A DNA stretch of 64,000 nucleotides from JBJYIN01 sp046237015 (GTDB lineage Bacteria > Pseudomonadota > Gammaproteobacteria > Enterobacterales > Enterobacteriaceae), in contig NZ_JBJYIN010000020.1 in NCBI RefSeq assembly GCF_046237015.1, positions 31,095 through 95,094 on the forward strand, written 5' to 3'. How positions within the stretch are numbered: the first letter of the stretch is position 1; each line of letters starts with the position of its first letter. The position numbers and the translations under genes were made by a program. The notes beneath the pieces are model-generated. The model was not told where the DNA came from, did no database searches, and was given only the letters and a program-made list of their open reading frames with translations. Positions 52,758 to 63,700 of this stretch are shown piece by piece.

Positions 52758-53537
52758 GAATGGGTGCGAGACTAGCGTATCATTTTGATATAACCGATTC
52801 CTCGTTAACTTTTCGTTTTTCGCTGCTTTCTGAATTAAATACCTCTCTATAACTTTTTTTATCTTACAAAGCACGTTCTGCAAAATAATTGATATTTATA
52901 GCTGAAAAACAAGGTAATTTCCGATGGAATTCATTATTCTGTTGTTTTATTCCTGCTAACGTCATGAGTTTAGTTTTTTGTGTTGATTTAAATTAAAATA
53001 GTGGAATTTGTACCCGTTTTGGACGGTGTATCTGTATTTTCAGTATATAAATGGTTAAAGAGAATGGCGATATTTTTAACATTATGATTTTTAATGATAA
53101 AAATTCGTAGCGTTCGCTACTAACGATCGAAAATCATTTTGTGATAGATTTTATTGATTAAAAGAATGATACTTATTGGTATAATTGATTTGCTTACAAA
53201 AAATTGATGTTCAGAATATATCACCATATGTTTAGTGAAATATTTTTTATGCTATTAACAATACTTATAATGTAAACAATTACTCATATTCAATTAAGAC
53301 ACTCTTTGATCTCGTTCTTTTTAATTACGCACAGTCACATGCGGGGGCTTTATGTTGACGTTCCTATGTATCTGAACACTCCAGCTATGTGGAGCATTTT
53401 TTCTTTCATCCTTTCTGCTCTCCGGAAATGTGTCAATCCTGCAAATCAACGGGATAGGGATTTATTACCGGGATTTTTCGTCATCAATGCCATGATTTGT
53501 ACGATCAGGACCACTCGGGCCTGAGGAGAGTGTTATT
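52758..53537. other. Long AT-rich intergenic region before the cyclase gene
   Basis: 780 bp with no convincing protein gene; a 72-codon frame at 53306-53524 lacks a ribosome site and family features. The hairpin ctcca-gctatg-tggag at 53379-53394 followed by catttttt looks like a terminator or leader element. GAGGAG at 53523-53528 serves the cyclase. No known riboswitch fold was recognised. Confidence 0.5.
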
Positions 53538-55052
53538 GTGTATGAAATTATAATAACCTTGTTATTATTGCTACTACTACTTTCTACTATAAAAAATAGA
53601 AAAATTAAACAAAAGTTTACTAGTGAGCAAAAAAAGCAAGATTTTTTAAACATGATTTTCTTTGCGGCAGAATACAGCCCTGCATCAATTATGATTGCCG
53701 ACGAAAATTGCGAGATTATCTATGTGAACCGACAGTTTATTACCATGTCTGGCTATGCACTAGATGAAGTGATTGGTAAAAAAACGAATATATTGAACTC
53801 CGGGATGACTAATGCGAGTGTCTATGAAGAACTGTGGACGACGATAAACAAGGGGGAAATCTGGAGTGGGGAGTTTGTTAACCGTCGCAAGGACGGACAA
53901 CTCTATTGGGAAAAAGCCAATATTGTAAAAATATATAATAAAGCGAGCAATTCAACTCAATATGTTGGGGTGAAACTGGATATTACGGAGAGGAAATCAA
54001 AAGAGCATCATGATAATTCCTATAACCGGGCATTAGAATTGCTGTCGAGCGGGGCGCCACTGAAAGATATTCTTGATGCCATTATATTTAGCGTCGAAGA
54101 GAAAAATCCTGGTCGTATTGTTTGCTCTGTATTGTTGGTCGATAAAGATAAAAAATGTCTGACATTAGGATCGGCACCGAGTTTGCCTGGGTTCTATAAA
54201 AATGCTATCCATAATGTCAAGATCGCCGATGGCGTTGCATCATTCGGAACGGCCGCATATACAGGAAAGCGTGTCATCGCAGATGATATTTCGGTTCACC
54301 CAGACTGGTCTCTCCATAAAGGTTTAGCATTATATGCAGGTTTACGTTCATGTTGGTCTGAGCCGATTTATGGTCAGAATAAGGAAATACTGGGCGTACT
54401 CAGTGTGTATCACAGAAAAGTCTATGTTCCGACAGAAGATGAGATTTTTTCTATTGAAAAATCAGCACAACTTATTTCTGTCGCCATCGAACGCTATCGG
54501 GCGATCGATATGTTGCGCCGAAGTGAGGAGCACTACCGTCAATTGGCGCATTATGACTCACTCACCTCATTGGCAAATGGGTTAACCTTTGCTGAACAAA
54601 TGGAACAAGCGATCCTATTGTCTAAACAGACAGGAAGGAAAATTGCTCTTATGTTTCTTGATTTGGATAAATTTAAACAAATCAATGATTCTTTTGGTCA
54701 TGCCGTCGGCGATTTACTTTTAAAAGAAGCAGCGGCACGTATGCGTGGTGCCGTGAGAGATTCCGATACCGTATATCGCCGCAGTGGCGACGAGTTTATT
54801 ATTCTCTTGCAGGGGATTAAAGAAATCGATAATACATTATACGTTGCGGATAAAATACATAACGCTTTAAATAAGCCATTCGAAATTGAAGGGAAAAAAC
54901 TGGATATATCTTGCAGTATTGGTATCGCACTTTACCCAGAACATGGCACCGATTCTTTGACATTAGCCATTAATGCTGATTCAGCGATGTATCAGGCAAA
55001 AGCGATTGGTCGTAGCCAGACTCAAATTTATCATGACATCGATAATCATTAA
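53538..55052 (+). CDS. PAS-GAF-SGDEF diguanylate cyclase
   Basis: The 504-residue protein has one N-terminal membrane-like segment (residues 4-17), a PAS domain (about 40-150), a GAF domain (about 165-318) and a GGDEF domain (about 337-500). The active-site motif is SGDEF at 415-419 with the first glycine changed to serine; Asp374-region LDLDKFKQIND is intact and an inhibitory RxxD site sits at 406-409. It starts with GTG after GAGGAG. I recall a report of a non-canonical SGDEF cyclase controlling a type I secreted adhesin in P. atrosepticum; this gene and its neighbours fit that. Confidence 0.88.
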   Translation: MYEIIITLLLLLLLLSTIKNRKIKQKFTSEQKKQDFLNMIFFAAEYSPASIMIADENCEIIYVNRQFITMSGYALDEVIGKKTNILNSGMTNASVYEELWTTINKGEIWSGEFVNRRKDGQLYWEKANIVKIYNKASNSTQYVGVKLDITERKSKEHHDNSYNRALELLSSGAPLKDILDAIIFSVEEKNPGRIVCSVLLVDKDKKCLTLGSAPSLPGFYKNAIHNVKIADGVASFGTAAYTGKRVIADDISVHPDWSLHKGLALYAGLRSCWSEPIYGQNKEILGVLSVYHRKVYVPTEDEIFSIEKSAQLISVAIERYRAIDMLRRSEEHYRQLAHYDSLTSLANGLTFAEQMEQAILLSKQTGRKIALMFLDLDKFKQINDSFGHAVGDLLLKEAAARMRGAVRDSDTVYRRSGDEFIILLQGIKEIDNTLYVADKIHNALNKPFEIEGKKLDISCSIGIALYPEHGTDSLTLAINADSAMYQAKAIGRSQTQIYHDIDNH

Positions 55053-55337
55053 TATATCGTCATGCTTCAAATGGCGTGTGCGTAACGGTGTTCGTTACTC
55101 AGTTCACCTGGAATTTCTGCCATGGCGGACTAATTATTGTGTTGTTTAAAACGTTAACGTTGTGTACTGAAACTTGAATTATTAAGAATATATATTGAAT
55201 GTGCGTTGACGATACAATTCAGTCTGCTTTTCTTCTGCATTATTTCGGCAATAAGATTTCTGGCGTCGAATATCATCCTGACTGTTTTTTCAGTCACCCG
55301 AATCATCGCTTATTTAAGTGAATCATCGGGATTGACT
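55053..55337. repeat. Degenerate ERIC-like DNA
   Basis: The 285 bp between two converging genes contain eroded ERIC ends (tatatcgtcatgcttcaa near 55059 and gaaacttgaattatt near 55170). A decayed core like cagtcacccgaatcatcg follows near 55290. The parts are out of normal order, suggesting two overlapping decayed copies. Confidence 0.55.
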
Positions 55338-56702
55338 TTATCTTTCCCGCAATGCTTCTGCTCTTGCTCGAATGATTGGTTTTAAAAGATAACTGAGAAT
55401 CGTTTTCTTTCCGGTAATAATATCGACTGATGCCACCATGCCGGGAATAATAAGGAGCGGTTTTTCGGCTGTCCCTAGATAGTTTTTATCAGTACGTAAT
55501 CGGATGACGTAAAAACTATTCCCTTCTTTGTCTGTAACGGTATCGGGGCTAATTTGTTCCAGTTGCCCTTTTAATCCACCATAAATAGTGTAGTCGTATG
55601 CGGTTAATTTAATGATGGCTTCCTGGCCGGGGTGTAAAAAAGCAATATCTTGTGGGCGAATTTTGGCTTCAACTAAAAGCTTGTCATCCAATGGCACAAT
55701 TTCGACCAAATCACTGCCTGGTTGAATAACGCCGCCAATGGTGTTAACCAAAATTTGCTGGACAACCCCGCGTACAGGAGAGACAACTAAAGTACGATTT
55801 ACCCGATCTTCTAACGCCTTTCCGGTCGCCGTAATTTTGTTCAGATTAGTTTGCGCTTCGTTCAACTGTGATAACGCTTCGCTTTTATAGCGCCCACGGG
55901 TTTCCTCTATCTTATTTTCGATTTCTTTTACTGCCGATTCTGCCCGTGGTATCGACAATATGATTGAATCAAGCTGCCCTTTGGTTTCAACTTCAGCTCG
56001 TCTCAGACGCAACACTTCGACTTTAGAAATAGCGCCTTCGGCAATCAGCGGTTCCGACATCCTGATTTCTTGTTGTAGCAAATTCAGGCTATTACGAAAC
56101 TGAACTTGCTTGGCGGAAAAATCCCGTAATTCCTGGCGGCGTTGAACTAACTGCTCTTCAAGACCGGATATTTCGTTATGAAATTGTTGGCGGCGGCTGT
56201 TATAAAGTTCACGCTCACCATTTGCGACTTCAGGTGCTTGTTTCGTCACTAATTCTGACAAGGTTAATTCACGATCGTTAACCTCGGCATTCAGGCGTTC
56301 AATTCTTGATATGAGTGCCAGTCGATCAGCCTCTGTCTCCCCGACGTTTGAAGCAAAACGGGTATCGTCCAAACGTAGTAGCGGGTCGCCAGCCTTGACG
56401 ACTTGTCCCTCATGAATAAAGAGTTCTGTAACAATGCCGCCTTCCAGGTTTTGAATTTTTTGTAATCTTGATGAGGGAATAGCTTTTCCATCGCCTCTGG
56501 TGACTTCATCAATATCAGCAAATGCCGCCCATAGAATGAAAAACAGAAAGAAAGCACCAATAGCCCACAGTGTAATACGGGCAATTCTGGGGGAGTCTTC
56601 AATCATGGCACGGCTAACTTCCGGCATAGTCTGGAGATTCTCCTGATTATCATCGCCGGAAAAATAGTGTTTGATGCGTTTAATATATTTAGCGAGACGC
56701 AT
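55338..56702 (-). CDS. Type I secretion membrane fusion protein (LapC-like)
   Basis: The 454-residue HlyD-family protein has one N-terminal span (ITLWAIGAFFLFFILWAAFADI) and the barrel-lipoyl entry (EGGIVTELFIHEGQVVKAGDPLLRLD). A long coiled coil covers roughly residues 110-300. The C-terminal beta domain has VSPVRGVVQQILVNTIGGVI and IPGMVASVDIITGKKTIL. It bridges the ABC exporter and the outer-membrane channel. It overlaps the ABC gene by 14 bp and is last in the three-gene operon. Confidence 0.93.
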   Translation of the reverse strand: MRLAKYIKRIKHYFSGDDNQENLQTMPEVSRAMIEDSPRIARITLWAIGAFFLFFILWAAFADIDEVTRGDGKAIPSSRLQKIQNLEGGIVTELFIHEGQVVKAGDPLLRLDDTRFASNVGETEADRLALISRIERLNAEVNDRELTLSELVTKQAPEVANGERELYNSRRQQFHNEISGLEEQLVQRRQELRDFSAKQVQFRNSLNLLQQEIRMSEPLIAEGAISKVEVLRLRRAEVETKGQLDSIILSIPRAESAVKEIENKIEETRGRYKSEALSQLNEAQTNLNKITATGKALEDRVNRTLVVSPVRGVVQQILVNTIGGVIQPGSDLVEIVPLDDKLLVEAKIRPQDIAFLHPGQEAIIKLTAYDYTIYGGLKGQLEQISPDTVTDKEGNSFYVIRLRTDKNYLGTAEKPLLIIPGMVASVDIITGKKTILSYLLKPIIRARAEALRER

Positions 56703-58893
56703 TGATTTGTCCTTTCTTCAAGGCGTCCATTACGATAGCTTTTGGACCATCTGCAATAATGCGGCCTTTATCAACGATGACCAAACGATCGACCAACGCC
56801 AGCATCGATACCCGATGTGTCACCAGAAGCAGTGTTTTATTTGCCAATACGGGAACCAGAACATGTTTCAAGTGATCTTCACTGGTGTTGTCCATTGAAC
56901 TGGTGGGTTCATCAAACACTAAAATGGGGGGATCGAGTAAGAGTGCTCTGGCCAATGCCACGGCTTGGCGCTGACCACCAGAAAGTTGCTGACCACGTTC
57001 ACCAACCTGGAGGTTATAACCATCGGGATGCAGACGGGCGAATTCATTCACGCCAGCAATTTCTGCCGCCAACAGCATTGCCTCGTCTTCAACATAGCGC
57101 GCCCCGCTGATTAAATTATCTCTCAGTGTGCCGCTAAATAACTGGATATCCTGTGGGACGTAACCGATGTTATGTCTTAAATCACTGACATCTAATTGAC
57201 GTATATCAACGCCATCGATCAGGAGATTACCCGTCGAAGGCTGGTAAAGGTTAACGATCAATTTTTGCAGTGAACTTTTGCCCGAACCGCTTCGACCGAT
57301 AATCCCAACCTTTTCACCGGGGCTAATACTAAGGTTGATGCCTTGCAACGAGCTATTCCGCTGGTCGGGATAATTAAAGGTCACATCACGAAATTCGATA
57401 CCGCCACGGATACTCTCGCGTTTGAGTGGGCGTTCGTTATCGCTGCGTTCCTGCGGTAATTGCATCATGTGTTCTGTTGTCGTCATCGTCAAACGAGCTT
57501 GCTGATAGCGACTGACTAACCCGGAAAGCTGGCCTAACGGCATCAATGCCCGACCATTCAACATATAACAGGCTATCAGCCCACCCATACTGAGCTTGCC
57601 GTTAATTAACAAATAAACGCCGACGACGATCATGGCTACACCGGCAAACTGCTGAAACCATAATGTCAGGTTAACGGCTAGCGATGACAGTGCTTTTGCC
57701 CGCAGTTCCAATTTACTGAGACTGCCAATGGTTTGTTCCCATTGGTGCTGCCGCTCGCTTTCGGCATTATTGACCTTTATGGCATCCAAACCGCTTAAGG
57801 TTTCAATCAACGTAGCCTGGCGTTCGCTGGCGAGATGCATTGTCTTTTCAATTGTGGCGGATAGAGGTTTTTGCAGCGCCCAACTGGTTAGTAGAGCAAT
57901 GGGGTAGGCGAGTATGGAGACCCAAACGAGTGGGCCGCCGATGATTCCGATCACCAACAGAAGTAATAGCGTAAAAGGGAAATCAATCAGAGTGGTCAGT
58001 GTCAATGAAGAGAGAAAATCTCTGAGAGACTGAAATTCATGAATATTTTGTGCAAAACTACCGACGCGCGCTGGCCTGGACTTCATCGACATACCGGTAA
58101 TGCGTTCAAATAATGTCGCAGATATGATCAGGTCGGTTTTTTTCCCCGCCATGTCCAGACAGAGTCCACGCAGGGTTTTCAATATCAAATCAAAAATAAA
58201 TGCGCCAGTAATACCAATGGCCAGTACCCATAGTGTAGACGTAGCCTGATTGGGGACGACCCGGTCATAAACATTCATAACGAATAATGGCGTCGCCAGC
58301 GCAATGATATTAATCAGCAAGCTGGCGAGCACAGCATCCAGATACAGGAAACGCGAAAGCTTAAGCGTATCTTTGAACCAGGATTTCGTCCGTGGAATTA
58401 ATGAGTTATGTTGGATATCAAATCGATGGCGAGGTTGGGCGAACATGACCAACCCAAGGTAGTTTTGTTGCAAGGTATTGTGATCGACAGCAATTTCACC
58501 GCCTTCCGTTTCACTCGGCATAATACGAGCGCTGCCATCGTCATTCCAGCCTAGCAGAATCGCGGCTCTTCCCTCGCGTAGTAGCAACATGGCTGGTAGT
58601 GACATCGCGGGAATTTTATTCAACGGACGCTTAAGCACCCGACCTTGTAAACCGGCTCGGGCAGCTGCTCTGGGTAGCAATTTCGCAGGAAGACGCTGGT
58701 TGGCAAGTGGAAGCCCGGCTGTTAGCGTCGTGCGACTGGCGGATTTTCCTTGTAGAGCACAAAGAATCAGGAGGCCATCCAATAATGGGTCATCATGGCG
58801 ACTGCGAGGATCGCTGTTTTCATGGATGATAGATTCATGGACAACCGTTTCGTCAGGGTTGCTACTTTCATCTTGTACCGAATGCAACTTCAT
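56689..58893 (-). CDS. Type I secretion ABC exporter (LapB-like)
   Basis: The 734-residue protein has an N-terminal C39-like domain (about 35-150: DPLLDGLLILCALQGK) without the catalytic Cys-Gly pair, so it binds but should not cut the substrate. Six membrane spans follow, then the ATPase: Walker A GRSGSGKSS near 534, signature LSGGQRQ near 638 and Walker B ILVFDEPTSS near 657. This layout is that of exporters for LapA-type adhesins. AAGGAA precedes the start. The adhesin encoded next door is the evident substrate. Confidence 0.93.
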   Translation of the reverse strand: MKLHSVQDESSNPDETVVHESIIHENSDPRSRHDDPLLDGLLILCALQGKSASRTTLTAGLPLANQRLPAKLLPRAAARAGLQGRVLKRPLNKIPAMSLPAMLLLREGRAAILLGWNDDGSARIMPSETEGGEIAVDHNTLQQNYLGLVMFAQPRHRFDIQHNSLIPRTKSWFKDTLKLSRFLYLDAVLASLLINIIALATPLFVMNVYDRVVPNQATSTLWVLAIGITGAFIFDLILKTLRGLCLDMAGKKTDLIISATLFERITGMSMKSRPARVGSFAQNIHEFQSLRDFLSSLTLTTLIDFPFTLLLLLVIGIIGGPLVWVSILAYPIALLTSWALQKPLSATIEKTMHLASERQATLIETLSGLDAIKVNNAESERQHQWEQTIGSLSKLELRAKALSSLAVNLTLWFQQFAGVAMIVVGVYLLINGKLSMGGLIACYMLNGRALMPLGQLSGLVSRYQQARLTMTTTEHMMQLPQERSDNERPLKRESIRGGIEFRDVTFNYPDQRNSSLQGINLSISPGEKVGIIGRSGSGKSSLQKLIVNLYQPSTGNLLIDGVDIRQLDVSDLRHNIGYVPQDIQLFSGTLRDNLISGARYVEDEAMLLAAEIAGVNEFARLHPDGYNLQVGERGQQLSGGQRQAVALARALLLDPPILVFDEPTSSMDNTSEDHLKHVLVPVLANKTLLLVTHRVSMLALVDRLVIVDKGRIIADGPKAIVMDALKKGQINASR

Positions 58894-59021
58894 TTAACGG
58901 AACTTTTCCTTACTTCATATTGTTGCTGCAGTCATCCTTAATAACACGAAGAGATGACAGCAGACTTCAAGATAAAACGTCCCAATAAGCAAACGAGTTA
59001 TCGGTTTTTTCATGCTTAATG

Positions 59022-60374
59022 TTAGTTTAACGACGGCAATTCTGCTTTTGCCGTGACGTTATCCAAACTTTGTGCTGCTGTTGGGCTGGTGATGGAAAGG
59101 CTACGGAGCAAGTCTCCCATTCTGGCTTTGATGCGATATGCCGTAAAACGTTCGATAAACTGTACTTCTACCAAACGACGCTGTGCTGTTAACAATTCAT
59201 TCTCGCTATCTAATAAATCTAGCAAGGTTCTCTCACCGATACTGAATTGTTTCTGATAAGCGGTGCGAACTTTCATGCTGCGGTCCGCATACTCGGCAGC
59301 AATGGGGATCTGCTTACGCGCATTATCCAACGCCGACCAAGCTAAGCGTAGCTCTTCATTCAACTGCCGTAATGTATTGTTCCGGATATCTTGCGCTTCT
59401 TTGATCTGGTAGGCTTTTGCTTCAGCATTCGCTTTGTTGCTTCCACCTTCATAAAGGTTATAGCGCATTTTCACCATAGCCTGCCATTCGTTGCTATGTC
59501 CGCGAGTACCATCCAGATTATTATCCATACTGCGTGCTAATTCTACGTCTACTCTGGGGTAGAAGCTGGATTTCGCCGCCTGATATTGTTGTTCGGTGGC
59601 TGAAATATCCGATTCGGCAGATTTCAGTATAGGGTTGTTTGCCAGCATAATCCGGCGAGCCTCTTCTTGTGAGGCGGGGAGCGTCAATATGGATGCATTG
59701 GGTAAAGATAAATTATCAGGTTCGGTACCTGTCACACTGTAGTAATTCGTTTTAGCGTCATCAAGATTAGTCTGCTCGGTTAGCAGGTTATTCCGGGCTT
59801 GAGCCAGACGGGCTTCAGCCTGCTCCATATCGGCAAGGCGACCAACCCCTTGCAAACTACGAAGTTTGATTTGATCGTAAATACGTTCATGGTTGGCGAG
59901 ATTATTTTCGGCCAGCTTAACAAACTCTTGTCGTTGCAATACATCCAGGTAAACCTGAACGGTATTTAACGCTACGCTTTCCGCCGTGTTAAGCACTCTG
60001 AATGCGCGGGAGTTGACGGTTGCCCGTTGTCTGCCAACTTCACTGGAGGTGGCGAAACCGTCAAAAATCATCTGTTGCATATTAATGCTGGATTCACTTC
60101 GATGTAAGCCAACTTTGTGGTTGCCGCTGGCTCGCGTTGATGCGCTGTCCGTTTCTTCATGCCCGGTCCCCGCATTTAATGTCACGGAAGGTAAATAACC
60201 ACCTTGAGCCGCTCGTAGATCGTGATCGGCAGACAAACGACTGTTCACCGCTGCATTCACTTCCGGGTGGGCACTAATAGAATGCTTTATTGTTTCTTCT
60301 AATGTTGCAGCAATAGAAGGTTGTGCGATGAAAATCCCTAAAGGTATAAGGATGGAACGATATGCCGGAGTCAT
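59022..60374 (-). CDS. TolC-family outer-membrane channel (LapE-like)
   Basis: The 450-residue protein starts with a signal peptide (YRSILIPLGIFIAQPSIAA) and has two TolC repeats: ETIKHSISAHPEVNAAVNSRLSADHDLRAAQGGYLPSV with the usual beta-strand entry, and a C-terminal LLDLLDSENELLTAQRRLVEVQF. It is the first gene of the minus-strand secretion operon, with a 128-bp gap to the ABC gene. AAAGGA precedes the start. It completes a dedicated type I system. Confidence 0.93.
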   Translation of the reverse strand: MTPAYRSILIPLGIFIAQPSIAATLEETIKHSISAHPEVNAAVNSRLSADHDLRAAQGGYLPSVTLNAGTGHEETDSASTRASGNHKVGLHRSESSINMQQMIFDGFATSSEVGRQRATVNSRAFRVLNTAESVALNTVQVYLDVLQRQEFVKLAENNLANHERIYDQIKLRSLQGVGRLADMEQAEARLAQARNNLLTEQTNLDDAKTNYYSVTGTEPDNLSLPNASILTLPASQEEARRIMLANNPILKSAESDISATEQQYQAAKSSFYPRVDVELARSMDNNLDGTRGHSNEWQAMVKMRYNLYEGGSNKANAEAKAYQIKEAQDIRNNTLRQLNEELRLAWSALDNARKQIPIAAEYADRSMKVRTAYQKQFSIGERTLLDLLDSENELLTAQRRLVEVQFIERFTAYRIKARMGDLLRSLSITSPTAAQSLDNVTAKAELPSLN

Positions 60375-60780
60375 AATGTTATTTTCCTTTATGATATGTC
60401 TATTGTTCTGTGATTATTCTTAATCTACAAACTTAGTTTTGTGATTATTCTTAATTATAAATATTTCATGGCTAATTAAACCAATAAATATTAATTTCTT
60501 TAAATATCAATAGGATGTGTAATTATCTACTCATCGAGCAATCTAGGTGAGGCATCTGTTTCTTTTTTGTAATAAAGTTTGTAGAAAGAATATTCCGAAT
60601 TCTTTATGATAATGCTCAGCGAGTCAAGTGATTGACGTTTAGGCTCGGAGATTTTTGACTGTATTTATCCCATTCATATCAAGGACTACATCGCGATTTT
60701 ATTCATCAGGATGATGAAGGCTTCCCCGTTATTAAAATCTGTATTGAAGAAAAAATAACTATATATCAAAGGTAAACTCT
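60375..60780. other. Divergent promoter region between the secretion operon and adhesin gene
   Basis: 406 bp, AT-rich, with no gene. It should contain both promoters. I see no GEMM-type c-di-GMP riboswitch. AAAGG lies 9 bp before the adhesin start. Confidence 0.55.
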
Positions 60781-63700
60781 ATGAATAACGTGATCGGTAT
60801 CATTAAGTTTGTTATCGGACAAGTCTTTGTTATCTCTTTGGATGGCACACAGCGTTTATTAGTCGCAGGCGATAAAATTTATCGTGGAGAAGAAGTTATT
60901 ACCGGCGGAGATGGCTCGGTATCGATTACATTGCCTGATGGTCGTTCACTGGATGTGGGGAGAAACAGTCAGTGGAGTGATAGTGGGGATGTGACCTCTG
61001 AAAATAGTTCTCAGACGGTTGATGAGGTTGCGGCACTACAGGATGCAATTGCTCAAGGTGCTGACCCGACGCAAGTATTAGAAGCGACCGCTGCGGGTAA
61101 CGCCGATGTAGGTGAAGCGGGAGATGGCGGTGGGAGCCATACGGCAGTTGTTCTTGATTTAACCGGACAGATTGTTGATCCGACGGCAGGTTACCCGACC
61201 GCAGGAATTGATTTTGCGACAAATGGAATAGTGGAGACGGATGGGATTGACTCTCAATCGTTACTGGTCACTCAACCTCAGTCTCCTACGGAAAATAATG
61301 ATGTAATCACACTGAGTTCTGATGGGCGGGTTGTTGAGGGTGGGAAAATTACCGTCACTGCGACGGTGAACAACCCGGTCACGGGAAGCCCGTTGGTGAT
61401 TACGCTGACAGACGGGTCAGTGATAACCATTCCTGTTGGTGGAACCAATGGTTCCGTGGTGATTGATACCCGCGATGATGACGCTTATCGCCAAGGCGAT
61501 GAACCCGTAAATATTGGTATTGATACCACTACGGGGGGGAATTACACCAATCTGGATTCAAGTAGTACGACAACAACCATCGTAGTAGACGACGGGGATG
61601 TGACCAAAATCACCCTGAGCTCTGAGCCGACGGTGAACGAAGGCGGGCAGTTTACCGTGACCGCCACGGTGGGAGCCCCGGTAACCGGCAGCCCGCTGCT
61701 GATCACCCTGAGCAACGGCGCACAGATCACCATCCCGGTGGGCGAAAGCAGTGGCACAGTGGCGATCGACACGCGCAGCGATGACGCCTATACGCAGGGC
61801 GACGAGCCGATCACGCTCAGCATTGACGGCACGAGCGGCGGTAATTATGAAGGGCTGGATACGTCCGGTACGACCACCACCACGGTAGTGGACGACGGGG
61901 ATGTGACCAAAATCACCCTGAGCTCTGAGCCGACGGTGAACGAAGGCGGGCAGTTTACCGTGACCGCCACGGTGGGAGCCCCGGTAACCGGCAGCCCGCT
62001 GCTGATCACCCTGAGCAACGGCGCACAGATCACCATCCCGGTGGGCGAAAGCAGTGGCACAGTGGCGATCGACACGCGCAGCGATGACGCCTATACGCAG
62101 GGCGACGAGCCGATCACGCTCAGCATTGACGGCACGAGCGGCGGTAATTATGAAGGGCTGGATACATCCGGCACGACCACCACCACGGTAGTGGACGACG
62201 GGGATATCACCAAAATCACTCTGAAAGGCCCCGATAGCGTTACTGAAGGTGAAAATATCACCATTACTGCACAGGTGGAGCACCCGCCTCAAGATACCGA
62301 TCTCATCATCAAATTAACCAATGGTCAGACCATCACAATTCCTGTTGGACAAACGGAAGGTTCTGTTACGTATCCTGTGCGGGGCGATGATGCACTGGTA
62401 CAGGGCGATATTGCACAAAGCGTGGGGATTGATAGCAGTTCCGGTGGTAATTATGAAAATCTGACACATGGCGATCCTGTTACGACAACGGTTTTAGATA
62501 ACGATGTACCTGAAATCCAGGTCAGCAACGTAGTCATTAATGAAGGGGATACCGGCGCATTCAACGTGACGTTTGGCAAACCTGTCGATAACACGACGAC
62601 AATTACGTTGAAACTTGAGCATGGTGATACAAACGATGCTGATATCGATGTGCCACCTGTGGTGGAGATCGGTGGTATTCAGGTTCAGGTTACGGTCAAT
62701 GGTGATGGCTCATTCAGCTTTGAACTTCCTGCTAATACAGTCGATGGTGTGGTTGTTCTCGTGCCGACCAAAGATGATGGTGTTTTTGAGGGCAAAGAGC
62801 ATTTCAAATTAGTAGTGACACAGGAAGGTGAAACGGCTAACGGAACTAAATTACCAGAAGGAATTAAAGGGGAAGGGACTGCGATCATCACCGATCTGGA
62901 CAGCACCGATCCGACCCAGCCGAACCCGGGCGCGGACGTGCCGGTGCTGACGGTGGGCGACGCGGGCGAGGTGAATGAAGGCGGCACGGCGAGCTTTGAG
63001 ATTGCGCTGAGCCAGCCGGTCAATAACGCCACCACGCTGAGCTTTACCCTGGGCGGGCAGATTGACGCCGCCGATATCGGCACCCCGACGGCCACCCTGA
63101 ATGGTCAGCCGGTGGAAGTGACGGCCCATGCAGACGGCAGCTACAGCCTGACGGTACCGGCCGGGACCACCGGTGGCATCGTGGTGAGCGTCCCAACCGT
63201 GGATGACGGGGTGTTCGAGGGCCGGGAAAACTTTAGCCTGAATGCCACCCTGAGTGGCAATACCGCCAGCGGCACCCCGCTGCCGGCGGGCATTACCGAC
63301 AGCGGCAGCGCGACCATTGTCGATCTGGACAGCACCGATCCGACTAACCCAAATCCGGGTGCCGATGTGCCGGTGCTGACGGTGGGCGACGCGGGTGAGG
63401 TCAACGAAGGCGGCACGGCGAGCTTTGAGATTGCGCTGAGCCAGCCGGTGAATAACGCCACCACGCTGAGCTTTACCCTGGGCGGGCAGATTGATGCGGG
63501 GGATATCGGTACCCCGACGGCGACCCTGAATGGGCAGCCGCTGCCAGTCACCGTGCATGCGGACGGCAGCTACAGCCTGACGGTGCCGGCGGGCACCACC
63601 GGTGGCATCGTGGTGAGTGTGCCGACGGTGGATGACGGCGTGTTCGAGGGCCGGGAAAACTTTAGCCTGAACGCCACCCTGAGTGGCAGTACCGCCAGCG

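Noticed and set aside
53306..53524. 72-codon frame upstream of the cyclase gene
   Set aside because: No ribosome site, mixed composition, and it spans a terminator-like hairpin.
53300..53537. GEMM c-di-GMP riboswitch before the cyclase
   Set aside because: I looked for the conserved GEMM core and tetraloop region and did not find them.
61558..62292. Minus-strand open frame of 244 codons within the adhesin repeats
   Set aside because: It mirrors the repeat structure of the plus-strand adhesin frame, has odd Arg/His-rich composition and no family features; it is a by-product of GC-rich repeats.
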